Shown here: positions 43,498 to 53,425 of the stretch, one piece after another
Layout: every line of letters starts with the position of its first letter
Numbering within the stretch: the stretch's first letter is position 1
Origin: Leptospira dzoumogneensis
GTDB lineage: Bacteria; Spirochaetota; Leptospiria; Leptospirales; Leptospiraceae
Direction: 5' to 3'
DNA: 64,000 nt
NCBI RefSeq assembly: GCF_004770895.1
Contig: NZ_RQHS01000018.1
Span: 124,001 to 188,000 of the forward strand
Translations under genes and position numbers: made by a program
The notes under the pieces: generated by a model
Databases searched by the model: none
What the model was told of the DNA's origin: nothing
The model's input: only the letters and a program-made list of their open reading frames with translations

Positions 43498-46400
43498 ATG
43501 AAGAGAATTTTTTTGGGAAAAATGAGTCGAGGGCTGGAAATGGATCTGAAAAATATAAAAATTTCTAATGTCGATAAAGGAATCAAACTCGCGATCCTTT
43601 CTATTTTGTGGGCAGGAATCTTAGGATGTAGCCCTGAAAAAATGAAAGGATTTGCAATGTCGGATGTTTTCGACTTGGGATTCTTTTCCGGGGGAAGGAT
43701 ATTTGATGCTAATCCTAATCTTCAACCTCCGTATAATAGCGTGGACAATGATACCGCTGTTCTTCCTGTAGATTTCGGTTCTACCAATCCTCAGGCAACC
43801 TTATTCATTAATTCCGTCGAGAACGTAGACAGATACAAGGAATTAGAGATCCGCTTTTCTCATCCGATGAATAAAACCACAGTGGAGCAAAATTTTACGA
43901 TTTCCGGAAATTCCGGGAATCTGATCGGACCTAATCCGGGTGGAGAATTTTACTGGAAAAGTCCGCAAAGATTATTTTTTAACCCTTATCGTGAGTTAAA
44001 ACCTACCGAGACCTATACTCTTACTATTAATCCGAATGCGGCTACTATCGCAGGTGTTTCTTTAGAAAATTATAATATTACTTTTAGAACGACTGCCGAT
44101 TATAGTATGACCAACAAAATTACCCAAGGAAGCCAATATACTCTGAATGGATCGAATGATATGACATTCGATCAGTCAGCGGCTTTGACACTGGCATCCA
44201 CCTACTCGAATCCGGTTGTAGGAGAGAATTATATCCAATCGGTCTCTTTGAAAAAGATCGGTTCTAATAATTCTCAAGATATTTGTACCACTCCTCCTTG
44301 TTCAATGAGTGCTACAATCTCTTTGAATTTAAATACTTCTCAGGTTCCTCCTACTGTCGGTGGGAATACCTACTATTATGAGATCGTTACTGCCAATGGG
44401 AAAACTTCCCGTAAGTATTTCAGCTTTAACTACGGTAAATTGGAGAATGCGAACGGAGTTCTTCCTTACGTAGCAAACGGTGTGATGGATGAGGCTCAGA
44501 TGCTTCCATTCTTAGGGAAGGCCATCCAGAAATATACTACAGGCGCTTTTAAAGTAAAAGATACAAACGGAACACCTCGTACTTTCCAAGAATTCCTATT
44601 AGGGATGCCTGATTTTCCTAAGAAAAAATTCTTTGAGAACGGAGCTTGGACTATCGGTGAAGCTTGTATGAGACAAGACGCTAAAATGTCCGGGGATGCA
44701 AACGCAGCTGCATTTAAAGATTTCGATTATATTCCTGTGTTCGGAGCGAAATCAGGCGGTGCCGGAAGAGGATATTGTTGGGTAAGGCACCCTGATTGTG
44801 TTACGGATAACGGACCTCCTTATCACCCTAAAAAAAGGAACGGGATCGACAGAGACCAATGGTGGACTATATACAATAATAATAATTGTGGTCAAAACCA
44901 GAATAACGCGAATTATCCTCAAGCTTGTAAGAACTTATTCCATTGGAACGAGCCTGCTTGGAGTCTTTGCCATTATCCTACCGATGTGAAGACGTATAAG
45001 AACGGTGGATATACTTCTACAGTATTCTCCGCATTCGGTAGACCGGAAGGGGATATCGGATCAGCGGGAGAAGACCTGTTAGATTGTGCATTCCCCGCAT
45101 GTTTCTTCGATTCTTATCATATCGAAAAAATCGCTCCGGGACCTTTCTCAAAATATAGTGCGATCTTAAACGTAGCTTCCGGCGGAATTGCAGATGGAAG
45201 TGCTGCTATCACATTAGACGTATACGTAACCGACATGAGACTTCCTAAGTTCGTCAAATGCGGATCGAATAATGCAACTCATGGTTGTGCCGCAGGAACC
45301 GGGACCCAATTAGGGAACGTTGTTGCGGATCTCAAAGTAAACCCTGGTTCCGGAGGAGTTACACCTGGATTAGGTTTGGATCTAAAATCCAGGTATACGG
45401 AAGTGGATCTATTAGTTGTATCTCGTTTCGAAGACTGGTATGGGGCATTTAACGGACCTGGAGCTCTACTCGTATTCAGAACCACTGCTAAGTTGAACTG
45501 GGATCCAGCCGTAGAAGGAGTTTTAAATCCTTCCGGTTATGATTGGAATAACGTGCAATTGTCCAAACCTCGTTTGGCTTTAGCCCGTACTCGTAATAAT
45601 ATGACTGTGACTTCCGACGGTTTGATCAATATGACCGTTAAGACCCCATTCACAGTAAACGACGATTACTTCCCTGATAATCCTAGCGTTGCACAGATAC
45701 TCTCGAATTCGAATAACTTCTTCATTCGTCCTTGGGCAAACCCTTTGCATATGTCTTTAGCAGGTTTGTATCCTGGGGAAGATACTTCCGACTTCATGTA
45801 TACGGCTCCGATGACTTACATTCATGGTAGTGAAGGTTTTAACACAATCATCGAAGCACTCGTAGGTAGAGAAGAGTTAAGTAATATGGCGAACTTAACT
45901 GTGGATCAGGTAAAACAGATCATCACACAGTATATGCTCAGAGATATCGTACAAAGGATCGCTCCTAACGTTCTTAACTCTGTGATCGCCGACTTAAGGG
46001 ACACAGGAGTGACTATCACTTTACCAAGTTATCTTCCTGCACCTCTTGGGAATTTCCCATTAACAGTGAAGTTTAAACTGAATACGGATGCGTCCATCAA
46101 ACATGATGGAACCAATAAAGGGCTTGTGACTTCTTTGGATTTTGCGTTCACAAGCAATTATAATCCTGCAGGCGGACTAAGAACCCAATCCGGAAAAACA
46201 GGTATGGTTACGACCAGGACTTGGACTGCTGCAAATCCGCCTCCTTCTACCTATCAGTTCAGCCAATCCGCTGCAAACCCTGGATTCTTGATCTCTATGC
46301 ATACCGATACAATTTCTCAGGCTGCATTCCATTTATGGCAGAGAAGGGGATTGGATATCGTTCTGAATAAAGCATTCATCGATGGAATGAATGCCTTTGC

Positions 46401-47211
46401 AGGTGCGGATCCTCTATTTGCTTTGACCACTTCTTTCTTAAAAGCTTCTCCTTTGGTCACGATCCTTGTGCCTGGAAGGAATAAATTACAAGGTCTGAAC
46501 GGTTCCAACGCGATTGCACCTCCTGTAAAATCTTATGATGATATAGATATGGTGATGTCTCCGATCCATGCTCCTAACGTGAAGTTTAAACCTATGACTT
46601 CTGCCGGAGTGCCTAAGATGAGATTGTATTTTACGGAAATGCAATTACAGATCGTTGCAAAGAAACCGACTTCTTGCACAGGTCTTTTGGATACTGAACT
46701 TACCGAATGCCAAGCGGATACAAGAGCGAACGGTTACCAACAAACTCTTGGAACTGTTAGGATCAATTTTGCAGCGGACGCAGATTTCCGTTTCAAAATG
46801 TTCTCTAACCCGACCAATAACCCTGCATTTGCTAACTTGAATGCACTTCAGGTGATTTTGGATCCGGTGAATAACTTGGATTATGCAGTAGAAGTTTTGG
46901 AAGGACAAACTTACAATCCATTCGGCTTAGACCCGGAAGGTATCAAATCGGTGATCTCTCCGTTAGTCACCACTTTGGTAATTCCTATGGTAAACAGTAT
47001 TATGAAAGAGATACCAATGCCTCCGGACATCACTTTCCCTAAATTGATCAACCCTGCAGGAACTCAATCTTGTGCGATCAGTGCGAAGAGTGATAAGGTA
47101 CAATTCTTCACCTTGAATACTCCTCAAGTTGCGGATCCGTATCTGTTAGGAGGAATGAGATTTGTAGGACAAGCCGTAACAGATCCTGCATCTCTGATTG
47201 TCTGCCCTTAA
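43498..47211 (+). CDS. Very large lipoprotein with Ig-like (SbsA/Big_5-type) domain
   Basis: About 1237 residues. ATG 43498 follows GGTGAG by five bases; GTG 43489 overlaps the previous stop, and ATG 43540 is also possible. A hydrophobic segment ends in ILGC, a lipobox. After a short linker comes a bacterial Ig-like domain of the SbsA type (about 95-200: ELEIRFSHPMNKTTVEQNFTI, RLFFNPYRELKPTETYTLTI). The rest is unrecognised, with several Cys pairs (CTTPPC, CAFPAC) and an N/G-rich middle. A strong terminator follows. It is likely surface-exposed and may work with the preceding giant. Confidence 0.85.
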   Translation: MKRIFLGKMSRGLEMDLKNIKISNVDKGIKLAILSILWAGILGCSPEKMKGFAMSDVFDLGFFSGGRIFDANPNLQPPYNSVDNDTAVLPVDFGSTNPQATLFINSVENVDRYKELEIRFSHPMNKTTVEQNFTISGNSGNLIGPNPGGEFYWKSPQRLFFNPYRELKPTETYTLTINPNAATIAGVSLENYNITFRTTADYSMTNKITQGSQYTLNGSNDMTFDQSAALTLASTYSNPVVGENYIQSVSLKKIGSNNSQDICTTPPCSMSATISLNLNTSQVPPTVGGNTYYYEIVTANGKTSRKYFSFNYGKLENANGVLPYVANGVMDEAQMLPFLGKAIQKYTTGAFKVKDTNGTPRTFQEFLLGMPDFPKKKFFENGAWTIGEACMRQDAKMSGDANAAAFKDFDYIPVFGAKSGGAGRGYCWVRHPDCVTDNGPPYHPKKRNGIDRDQWWTIYNNNNCGQNQNNANYPQACKNLFHWNEPAWSLCHYPTDVKTYKNGGYTSTVFSAFGRPEGDIGSAGEDLLDCAFPACFFDSYHIEKIAPGPFSKYSAILNVASGGIADGSAAITLDVYVTDMRLPKFVKCGSNNATHGCAAGTGTQLGNVVADLKVNPGSGGVTPGLGLDLKSRYTEVDLLVVSRFEDWYGAFNGPGALLVFRTTAKLNWDPAVEGVLNPSGYDWNNVQLSKPRLALARTRNNMTVTSDGLINMTVKTPFTVNDDYFPDNPSVAQILSNSNNFFIRPWANPLHMSLAGLYPGEDTSDFMYTAPMTYIHGSEGFNTIIEALVGREELSNMANLTVDQVKQIITQYMLRDIVQRIAPNVLNSVIADLRDTGVTITLPSYLPAPLGNFPLTVKFKLNTDASIKHDGTNKGLVTSLDFAFTSNYNPAGGLRTQSGKTGMVTTRTWTAANPPPSTYQFSQSAANPGFLISMHTDTISQAAFHLWQRRGLDIVLNKAFIDGMNAFAGADPLFALTTSFLKASPLVTILVPGRNKLQGLNGSNAIAPPVKSYDDIDMVMSPIHAPNVKFKPMTSAGVPKMRLYFTEMQLQIVAKKPTSCTGLLDTELTECQADTRANGYQQTLGTVRINFAADADFRFKMFSNPTNNPAFANLNALQVILDPVNNLDYAVEVLEGQTYNPFGLDPEGIKSVISPLVTTLVIPMVNSIMKEIPMPPDITFPKLINPAGTQSCAISAKSDKVQFFTLNTPQVADPYLLGGMRFVGQAVTDPASLIVCP

Positions 47212-47250
47212 AACACTCCTAGCTATTTCGAAAAACTAGATGTCGAAATG

Positions 47251-47284
47251 ACCGAAAGGGAAAAACCCTTTCGGTTTTTTTTTT
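47251..47284 (+). terminator. Strong terminator of the giant lipoprotein operon
   Basis: ACCGAAAGGG-AAAAA-CCCTTTCGGT, a perfect 10-bp stem followed by a run of nine T, 40 bases past the stop codon. Confidence 0.95.
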
Positions 47285-47579
47285 AAGGAGCTTTTTGGAT
47301 TACTAAATTAGAAAAAACTTATGAGTGAGTCTTCACTCAATTAGGATTGTGTAATTTTGATTTTCTTTTGCTACAGTTTCGCAAAAGTTTTCGTTCGATT
47401 TCTATCGAACGGCATTTATTATTTCATAACGATCGTTAGAACGTGCTCGATAATTTTATAAAAATGAAAAGGAAACTCATTCAAATACTTGCATTTAAAA
47501 ATAGTGAGCATTTAGTCACAATTTTTGTCCCGTTTTCATAAATGGGTTGCAGGAATCCGGATAAGATAGGAAACGAAAA
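47285..47579. other. Intergenic region with two inverted repeats
   Basis: No gene is seen. CGTTCGAT-TTCT-ATCGAACG at 47392-47411 and the palindrome AACGATCGTT at 47428-47437 lie 17 bases apart, about 145-190 bases before the regulator start. They may bind a regulator, perhaps the membrane SARP protein itself. Confidence 0.45.
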
Positions 47580-49163
47580 GTGGATATGACGTATTACCAG
47601 CTTTCATGTTACTTGGTGGTGACTGTACTAGTCTACCGTACGATTCATAATTTAGTTCTATATTTTAGAAATCGGAAACAAGCATACCTTCTTTACTTTG
47701 CACTATTGCAAGTAGCGTATGGCGGTTATCTATTCTGTTTTATCCAAACAATCAATGTAGATAATCCTGAAAAAGCTTTAATCTGGGAAAGAATGGAGAA
47801 TGCGACTGCCGCTATATTCGCAACGTTTATCGCTCTATTCGTGAATAATTATAAGAAATTATTTAGCAGGGATTTCATTCTTCTATACGTATTCATGAAC
47901 TTGATCCTTGCGGGGATATTGCTGCAAGATCCGAACGCTTATACAATGAGCGTTGCTCATCCTAAACATTTTCCTTCTTTGGGCATAGTGATCTATGAAA
48001 CGGACCAGCCAACAATCATGCAGTTTATCTTCCTTTCCGGGATCCTGATGATCGTATGGACTGTGATGAAGGTGATGAATCAGTTCAGAAAGAACAGATT
48101 CAGGAACCATTTTCTATTCTATGGATTGGTATTATTTTTCGCGAGTTTGATCGCGGACATCTTGGTTGCGAGCGATCTACTCGGCATTCCTTATACTTCT
48201 CATTTTAGCTTTTTGATCCTCATGTTCTGCGTGGACAGCTTCCTCACAGTGAATAAGTCCGAAAGGGAAGTCAGAATGGAATTCAAGGAATCGGTTTCCA
48301 AATGGCTTACTAAGCCGGAGGCTTCTTCTTTTGGATCACAAACAAAGGACACAAGCGTAGAAGGTCCCGAATCTAATATTAATAAAGAAAAGGGCCGCAA
48401 TCCTAAAAAGTTAAGTGTTAGAGCACTTGGGCCGTTGGAATTGGATCTGGATGGGAAGAAGATCCCTGCAGCTGAATATTCCAGTAAGAAAAAACTACTT
48501 AAATTGATTAAGTTATTATTAGTTCGATTCGGCAAAGGTGTACATAAAGAGGAACTTTTAGAAAATCTCTGGCCTGGGATGTCCGAGAAAAATGCTCTCA
48601 ATAGTTTACATGCACTACTATTCCGTCTTCGTAAAATATTAGGAAACCCGGAAGCGGTTGTATTCGCTGAGGATAGGCTCTTCTTCCATCCTGATCTGGT
48701 AGAAGCTGACTTTGTGGAATTCGAGAAAAAATTCGAGACTGCAGGCAAACTTCTTCGTAACAAAAAAGAAGAAGAAGCGGTGCAATCTTATAGAGAAGCA
48801 CAGGAGCTGTATACGGGAGACTTCTTTGAATTCGATCTGTATTTCCCGGAATCAGAACTAAAAAGAGAATATCTACGTAAGAACCTGATCGAAATTTATA
48901 GAATTTTATGCGAATACGCTCAGAAAGCGGGAGATGCAAATTCTCTACTTTCCGATTCGGAAAGCTGGATCCGCTTGGATGATCTGGACGAAAGAGCTTG
49001 GAGATTTCATTTCGAATCTTTACAATCTCTGGATCGTAAGAATGAAGCCCTACGCAAATTCGAGGATATGAAGAAGATCCTGAAAAAAGAATTAGGCGTG
49101 GAACCTGACCAAGAGACAGTTTCGCTCATTGAAAAGATCCGTGTTACTTCTCCGGTGAGCTGA
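47580..49163 (+). CDS. Membrane-anchored SARP/BTAD transcriptional regulator
   Basis: A 527-residue protein joining two parts. Residues about 5-225 form seven membrane helices like those of 7TM sensor kinases. After a charged linker (about 230-275) comes an OmpR-like winged helix (LSVRALGPLELDLDGK, KGVHKEELLENLWPG, NALNSLHALLFRLRKIL). It is followed by a bacterial transcriptional activator domain of TPR-like helices (VEADFVEFEKKFE, GDFFEFDLYFPESELKREYL, LGVEPDQETVSLIEKI). This is a SARP-type activator tied to the membrane. GTG 47580 is nine bases after AGG; ATG 47586 is the alternative. Confidence 0.88.
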   Translation: MDMTYYQLSCYLVVTVLVYRTIHNLVLYFRNRKQAYLLYFALLQVAYGGYLFCFIQTINVDNPEKALIWERMENATAAIFATFIALFVNNYKKLFSRDFILLYVFMNLILAGILLQDPNAYTMSVAHPKHFPSLGIVIYETDQPTIMQFIFLSGILMIVWTVMKVMNQFRKNRFRNHFLFYGLVLFFASLIADILVASDLLGIPYTSHFSFLILMFCVDSFLTVNKSEREVRMEFKESVSKWLTKPEASSFGSQTKDTSVEGPESNINKEKGRNPKKLSVRALGPLELDLDGKKIPAAEYSSKKKLLKLIKLLLVRFGKGVHKEELLENLWPGMSEKNALNSLHALLFRLRKILGNPEAVVFAEDRLFFHPDLVEADFVEFEKKFETAGKLLRNKKEEEAVQSYREAQELYTGDFFEFDLYFPESELKREYLRKNLIEIYRILCEYAQKAGDANSLLSDSESWIRLDDLDERAWRFHFESLQSLDRKNEALRKFEDMKKILKKELGVEPDQETVSLIEKIRVTSPVS

Positions 49164-49292
49164 TTGTTTTGGAAACGCTGCACTATAAAATAAAACACTC
49201 ATTAGAAAAAAAATATTGGACGAAGTAAATCCCTTCTGTACGTTCTTCCAGAATCCCCCAAATTCTAAGTAAAAAATAACCCCCGAAATAAA

Positions 49293-50291
49293 ATGAATAA
49301 ACGAATCTTTTTTTTTGTAACGATTGTTACAATTACCCTGGCAAACTGTTCCATCGTATATAGAGTTACCGGTAAAACTTTAAACTCTTATGCCCAAGAC
49401 CATTTGGTCCCTTTTTACCTAGCTTCCGACGATTTGGACGCGATTTGTACCGGAGGAACTGCACTCGGACCATTGGTAGCTTCTTTCGAAAGAACGGGAG
49501 CTTCTGTGGAATTGGCTACTATGGTGGCACAAATGGGAGCAGGGATGTGTGCGGAAAAACAAGCACAAGAGGCCGAACTGTTATATATCGCAGCAGTTCG
49601 TAAAGGTAAGGGAGAAGAAGCACTGGATCACCAGGCTAGACAGATCCGTTACCATGGGGTTGCCGCAAAAAGATACGGGGATGCACATACCAGATTCCTC
49701 CAATACTTCGGAGAATGGAATGGAAAATGTCCTTCTATCAGTGAAGACGAAGAGTTATATTATTTAGTAGGACTTTCTTCCGGGTTATTAGCGATCCTTC
49801 ACGATTTCGCTTCCCAAGGATATGCAGGGATCACTCGAGATGTGCCAAGCGTAGTAGCAGGTGCTTCTAGATGTTTGGATCCTAAAAAATGGTGGGGAAC
49901 TCCTTTAGCGTTGGAAGCTGTAGTATGGCTTTCCGTTCCGGGAGCGACTCCCGAGGGAAAGGATCCTATCAAACAAATGGAAGAAGCGGTAAAGATAGGC
50001 GACAAAGAAGGTGTTCGTTTAGCCCGCGCATTCCAGATCCAAGCGGCTGCCGGAAAGGGAGACGTGGAGAAGATCAAAAAACTTATATTAGAACATTCTA
50101 AAGTTCTAAGCCAAATCCCAGCTAAAAAAGAATATCGTTTCTTAGAGGCATTTGCGGAAAATTTATCACGTCATGAATCCGATAAAATTTGGATGAAAGA
50201 AACCGGACATAGAGGACCGATTAACTTCTCCTCTTTCCCGGGAAAAAAGAAAAACAATAAAGAAGAAGACGATCTGTTAAAAGATCTTTGA
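49293..50291 (+). CDS. TRAP transporter TatT component family lipoprotein
   Basis: A 332-residue lipoprotein (lipobox TLANC, Cys19) of TPR-like helices, as in Treponema TatT (Tp0956), which forms a ring with the periplasmic binding protein. Motifs seen are NSYAQDHLVPFYLASDDLDAICTGGTALGPLV near 30-61 and a row of helical pairs (VELATMVAQMGAGMCAEKQAQEAELLY, GVAAKRYGDAHTRFLQYFG). The C-terminus is Lys/Glu-rich. The gene is first of three, followed by the binding protein and the fused permease. Substrate is unknown. The ribosome site is poor. Confidence 0.85.
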   Translation: MNKRIFFFVTIVTITLANCSIVYRVTGKTLNSYAQDHLVPFYLASDDLDAICTGGTALGPLVASFERTGASVELATMVAQMGAGMCAEKQAQEAELLYIAAVRKGKGEEALDHQARQIRYHGVAAKRYGDAHTRFLQYFGEWNGKCPSISEDEELYYLVGLSSGLLAILHDFASQGYAGITRDVPSVVAGASRCLDPKKWWGTPLALEAVVWLSVPGATPEGKDPIKQMEEAVKIGDKEGVRLARAFQIQAAAGKGDVEKIKKLILEHSKVLSQIPAKKEYRFLEAFAENLSRHESDKIWMKETGHRGPINFSSFPGKKKNNKEEDDLLKDL

Positions 50292-50344
50292 GCGGTTCTT
50301 GGGTGGAAAACGAAAAAAAAGGGACCTTAAGGAGAAAAAACTAT

Positions 50345-51352
50345 ATGAAGAAGTTTCTCATTCTATCGGTAATCATTCTCGGGACTTGGATGTCCGTAGG
50401 TGTGGGAGCAGCGGAGACGGTGGATCGATCCATGTGTGTATTCGATCCTTCCGGCGCACACGGAGACGTGTTTAAAGCGGCACAAAGATACCAAGCACAG
50501 GCTTTAACATGGGGAATTCGTCTGGATCTAAAAGCTTATACGGACGAAGTAGTGGCAAACTCCGACTTCAAAGCCGGAAAATGTAATATGGCATTCTTAA
50601 CTTCTCTTAGAGTAAGAAGTTATGTGCATGAATCCGGATCCATCGAAGCGATCGGCGCATTGCCAAGTTATGACCTTCTCCGCAAAACGATCGAAGCATT
50701 ATCAAATCCTAAAGTAAGAGAACTGAATACAGACGGCGACTACGAAACCATGGCTATGTTCCCTGGAGGCGCGGTTTATCTTTTATTAAGAGACAAGAAC
50801 TTGAAAGATATCAAGGACTTGGCCGGAAGAAAGATCGCTACTTTAACTTACGACCAAGCAGCAACAACTATGGTGGATATCGTAGGAGCTTCTATGGTTC
50901 CTGCAGAGATCGCTACTTTTGCAGGTATTTTTAATAACGGAAGAGCGGACGCTTGTTATTCCCCTGCGATCGGGATTAAACCGTTGGAACTTATGAAAGG
51001 AATTTCTCCGAACGGCGGTATCGTTCGTTTTCCGATCGGACAATTGACTTTCCAGATCGTGGCTCGTCATAAAGATTTCGCAGAAGGTTTCGGAAATACT
51101 TCCAGAGCTTGGGCGGCAACTCAGTTTGATGCAATGCTTTCTCTTACCAAAAAAGCGGAGCAGGAGATCCCTGCTAAGTATTGGATAGAAGTTCCTAAAG
51201 ATCTTCAAAAGAACTATTTCGAAAAATTCAGAGAAGTAAGGATCAGGCTGAGAGACAAAAAAGTATATCATCCTACCATTCTGAAACTAATGAAAAGGGT
51301 TCGTTGCAGCGCGGATAAAGAAGCCGCTGAGTGCGCGGATAACCTGGAATAA
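50345..51352 (+). CDS. TRAP-type substrate-binding protein (DctP/TatP-like)
   Basis: A 335-residue periplasmic binding protein. ATG 50345 is used since AAGGAG lies about ten bases before it and a signal peptide (KKFLILSVIILGTWMSVGVGAAE) starts there; the frame is open 19 codons further up. The mature protein has FDPSGAHGDVFKAAQRYQAQALTWGI, a Cys-containing KAGKCNMAFLTSLRVRSYVH, and LAGRKIATLTYDQAATTMVDIVG in the second lobe. Four cysteines could pair. Context (TatT before, DctQM permease after) makes the TRAP assignment firm; the ligand is unknown. Confidence 0.85.
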   Translation: MKKFLILSVIILGTWMSVGVGAAETVDRSMCVFDPSGAHGDVFKAAQRYQAQALTWGIRLDLKAYTDEVVANSDFKAGKCNMAFLTSLRVRSYVHESGSIEAIGALPSYDLLRKTIEALSNPKVRELNTDGDYETMAMFPGGAVYLLLRDKNLKDIKDLAGRKIATLTYDQAATTMVDIVGASMVPAEIATFAGIFNNGRADACYSPAIGIKPLELMKGISPNGGIVRFPIGQLTFQIVARHKDFAEGFGNTSRAWAATQFDAMLSLTKKAEQEIPAKYWIEVPKDLQKNYFEKFREVRIRLRDKKVYHPTILKLMKRVRCSADKEAAECADNLE

Positions 51353-51375
51353 TTTCTAAAACTAACACAAAAAAG

Positions 51376-51395
51376 GCGGGAAAATTCTTTCCCGC
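51376..51395 (+). terminator. Intra-operon hairpin between binding protein and permease
   Basis: GCGGGAAA-ATTC-TTTCCCGC, a perfect 8-bp stem 24 bases past the binding-protein stop and 42 bases before the permease start. No long U-tract follows. It may lower permease expression or protect the upstream message, as seen in other binding-protein transporters. Confidence 0.55.
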
Positions 51396-51436
51396 TACTC
51401 TTATATCAATCAATCGCAGATTCCAGAGGATATTCT

Positions 51437-53425
51437 ATGTGGAGAAAAATCGTTTCCTGGGCGGTATTATTCTTTTTATTCGTACCCCTTGTTCAAAGTG
51501 GAAGCCAGTTAGTTCAGGCTAGGTTACTAGGCTTAGGCGGCAGTATTTGGCCGAACTATGCAATGATCCGAAATGTTTGTATCGCCGATCCGAATGCGGA
51601 AGCGGATACAAAAGCAGAAGTCAGCCAAGCGGATATGGACGCTTTGGATGATATTGGTCTAGGAGATACTTCCGGTGGGAAAAATGTTGGAGTTCCAACA
51701 GGACCTACTGAAACCCAATTGGAATTGGAGAAGCTTGCAGGCTCTCTAACAACAGGACAAAAAATCTATTGTGGATTTGAGCGCAGGCTTTCTTGGATCA
51801 CTATCTCAGCCATAGATTATATTCCAATGACAATGGTATTCTTGCTGATCGTAGCAGGAACCGTTTCGACTACTCGAAGATATCATATCGCTCTTAGAAA
51901 CCCTGAGAACTCCAAAGAGGAAAAGATCACCGAGTGGAGCCAGATCATCGCAAATACGATCATCATGGTTTCTGCAGCATTCATGTATCCTCTTCAAAAA
52001 GGTGTGGAAGCTCAGATCCAGGTGCTTTGGGTTTTGGGACTGCTTCTTTTGGCAGGATTAAATTTTTATAATTTAAAAAATCCTGTATTTAAGAATGGAG
52101 AAGGAAAACAGAATACCAAACTTTCCAACGCATTATTATGCGTTCCTCTATATTGCTGGATGGCGATTGTCTGCGGATTGTACTTTTTCATTCTGGAAAA
52201 ACACCCGGCCGGACTTGCGATCTATCTGCAAAAATTGACCGCTCATGCTCAGCTTTATATACAGATCGGTCTTTACGTTTGGACAGGTATTCTTTTAAGA
52301 GATACTTCTTTGGGAAGAAGGTTCTTCGATCTTCTGAACCCATGGAAATTCCCTTCCGAACTTATGGCGGTGATCATCGTTGTTGTTGCGGCTCTTCCTA
52401 CCGCTTATAGCGGTGCTTCCGGGATCGTGGTTTTAGCATTAGGAGCTACTATCTTCAAGGAATTAAGAAGGGCAGGTGCAAGCCAAGAGAGAGCGCTTGC
52501 TGCGACCGCAATGTCCGGAAGTTTGGGAGTGGTTCTTCCTCCATGTTTGCTGGTGGTGATTGTTGCTTCCTTAAACTTAGAAGTGACTACCGACGAATTA
52601 TTCCATTGGGGTTGGAGAGTATTTGCACTTTCTTCCACTTTATTCTTGATCGTTAGCTGGTTTAGCAGGACTGAATCCTGGAAGATCAAACCGGAGCAAG
52701 GTGCTTTCGGAAAATCATTAGAAGCATTCAAATCCTTTTCCGTATATTTGGTGATCTCTATCGCTATCGTTCTAACGATCGTTCTTGCACTCGGAACCCA
52801 TTTTGATGAAAGAACCGCACCGTATATCTTACCAATCGCGATGTTGGCTCTTCTATTCATAGATTATAGAATTTCCAAGAAGGAAAAATTGGAGAAGGGA
52901 GAAACTCATAATGAAGAAGTGGAACTTTCCAGAACTTCTTATGATGCAGGCTCTCACTTAGGTGCACTTCTTCTTCTTATGGGGTTATCCGCTTGTATGG
53001 GCGGGGTTTTTGAAAGATCGGAAGTGATCGATCTATTCCCGACCCAGCTTGGATCTCCAATGTCTGCTATGTTGATCTTAACATTTGCACTCGTGATCAT
53101 TGGAATGCTAATGGATCCATACGGCGCTGTAATTTTAGTTTCAGTGACCTTGTATCCGATCGCCAAGGCAAACGGGATCCATCCTTTGAATTTCTGGATG
53201 ACTGCACTTGTTTCTTTCGAGTTAGGTTATCTGACTCCTCCGGTTGCTCTCAACCACTTGTTGACCAAACATGTTGTGAGAGATCTATTGATAGAGGATA
53301 AAAGTTTAGAAGGAAAAGGTTTCTTTGCAAGACATGAACATATCGTGATTCCGATCATTGTTCTGACTCTAACCTTGCTCGTAACCGCTTTCGGACCGAT
53401 CCTGTATTCTAAGTACGCTGGGTAA
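51437..53425 (+). CDS. TRAP transporter fused permease (DctQ-DctM)
   Basis: A 662-residue inner-membrane protein. The N-terminal 60 or so residues after the first helix are periplasmic and acidic; helices at about 125-265 form the DctQ-like part. The DctM part from about residue 270 holds YSGASGIVVLALGATIFKELRRAG near 320-343 and ALAATAMSGSLGVVLPPCLLVVIVA near 350-374, the transport signature. The C-terminus repeats the pattern (MLMDPYGAVILVSVTLYPIAKANG, GYLTPPVALNHLL). It uses ion gradients to import the ligand held by the binding protein. It is the last gene of the operon. Confidence 0.92.
   Translation: MWRKIVSWAVLFFLFVPLVQSGSQLVQARLLGLGGSIWPNYAMIRNVCIADPNAEADTKAEVSQADMDALDDIGLGDTSGGKNVGVPTGPTETQLELEKLAGSLTTGQKIYCGFERRLSWITISAIDYIPMTMVFLLIVAGTVSTTRRYHIALRNPENSKEEKITEWSQIIANTIIMVSAAFMYPLQKGVEAQIQVLWVLGLLLLAGLNFYNLKNPVFKNGEGKQNTKLSNALLCVPLYCWMAIVCGLYFFILEKHPAGLAIYLQKLTAHAQLYIQIGLYVWTGILLRDTSLGRRFFDLLNPWKFPSELMAVIIVVVAALPTAYSGASGIVVLALGATIFKELRRAGASQERALAATAMSGSLGVVLPPCLLVVIVASLNLEVTTDELFHWGWRVFALSSTLFLIVSWFSRTESWKIKPEQGAFGKSLEAFKSFSVYLVISIAIVLTIVLALGTHFDERTAPYILPIAMLALLFIDYRISKKEKLEKGETHNEEVELSRTSYDAGSHLGALLLLMGLSACMGGVFERSEVIDLFPTQLGSPMSAMLILTFALVIIGMLMDPYGAVILVSVTLYPIAKANGIHPLNFWMTALVSFELGYLTPPVALNHLLTKHVVRDLLIEDKSLEGKGFFARHEHIVIPIIVLTLTLLVTAFGPILYSKYAG

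Noticed and set aside
48200..48763. 187-codon open frame on the minus strand
   Set aside because: Antisense to the SARP-like regulator, Ser/Leu-rich and without motifs or a ribosome site.
52774..52783. Third copy of AACGATCGTT
   Set aside because: It lies inside the TRAP permease coding sequence and is probably chance, which also weakens the claim for the two noncoding copies.
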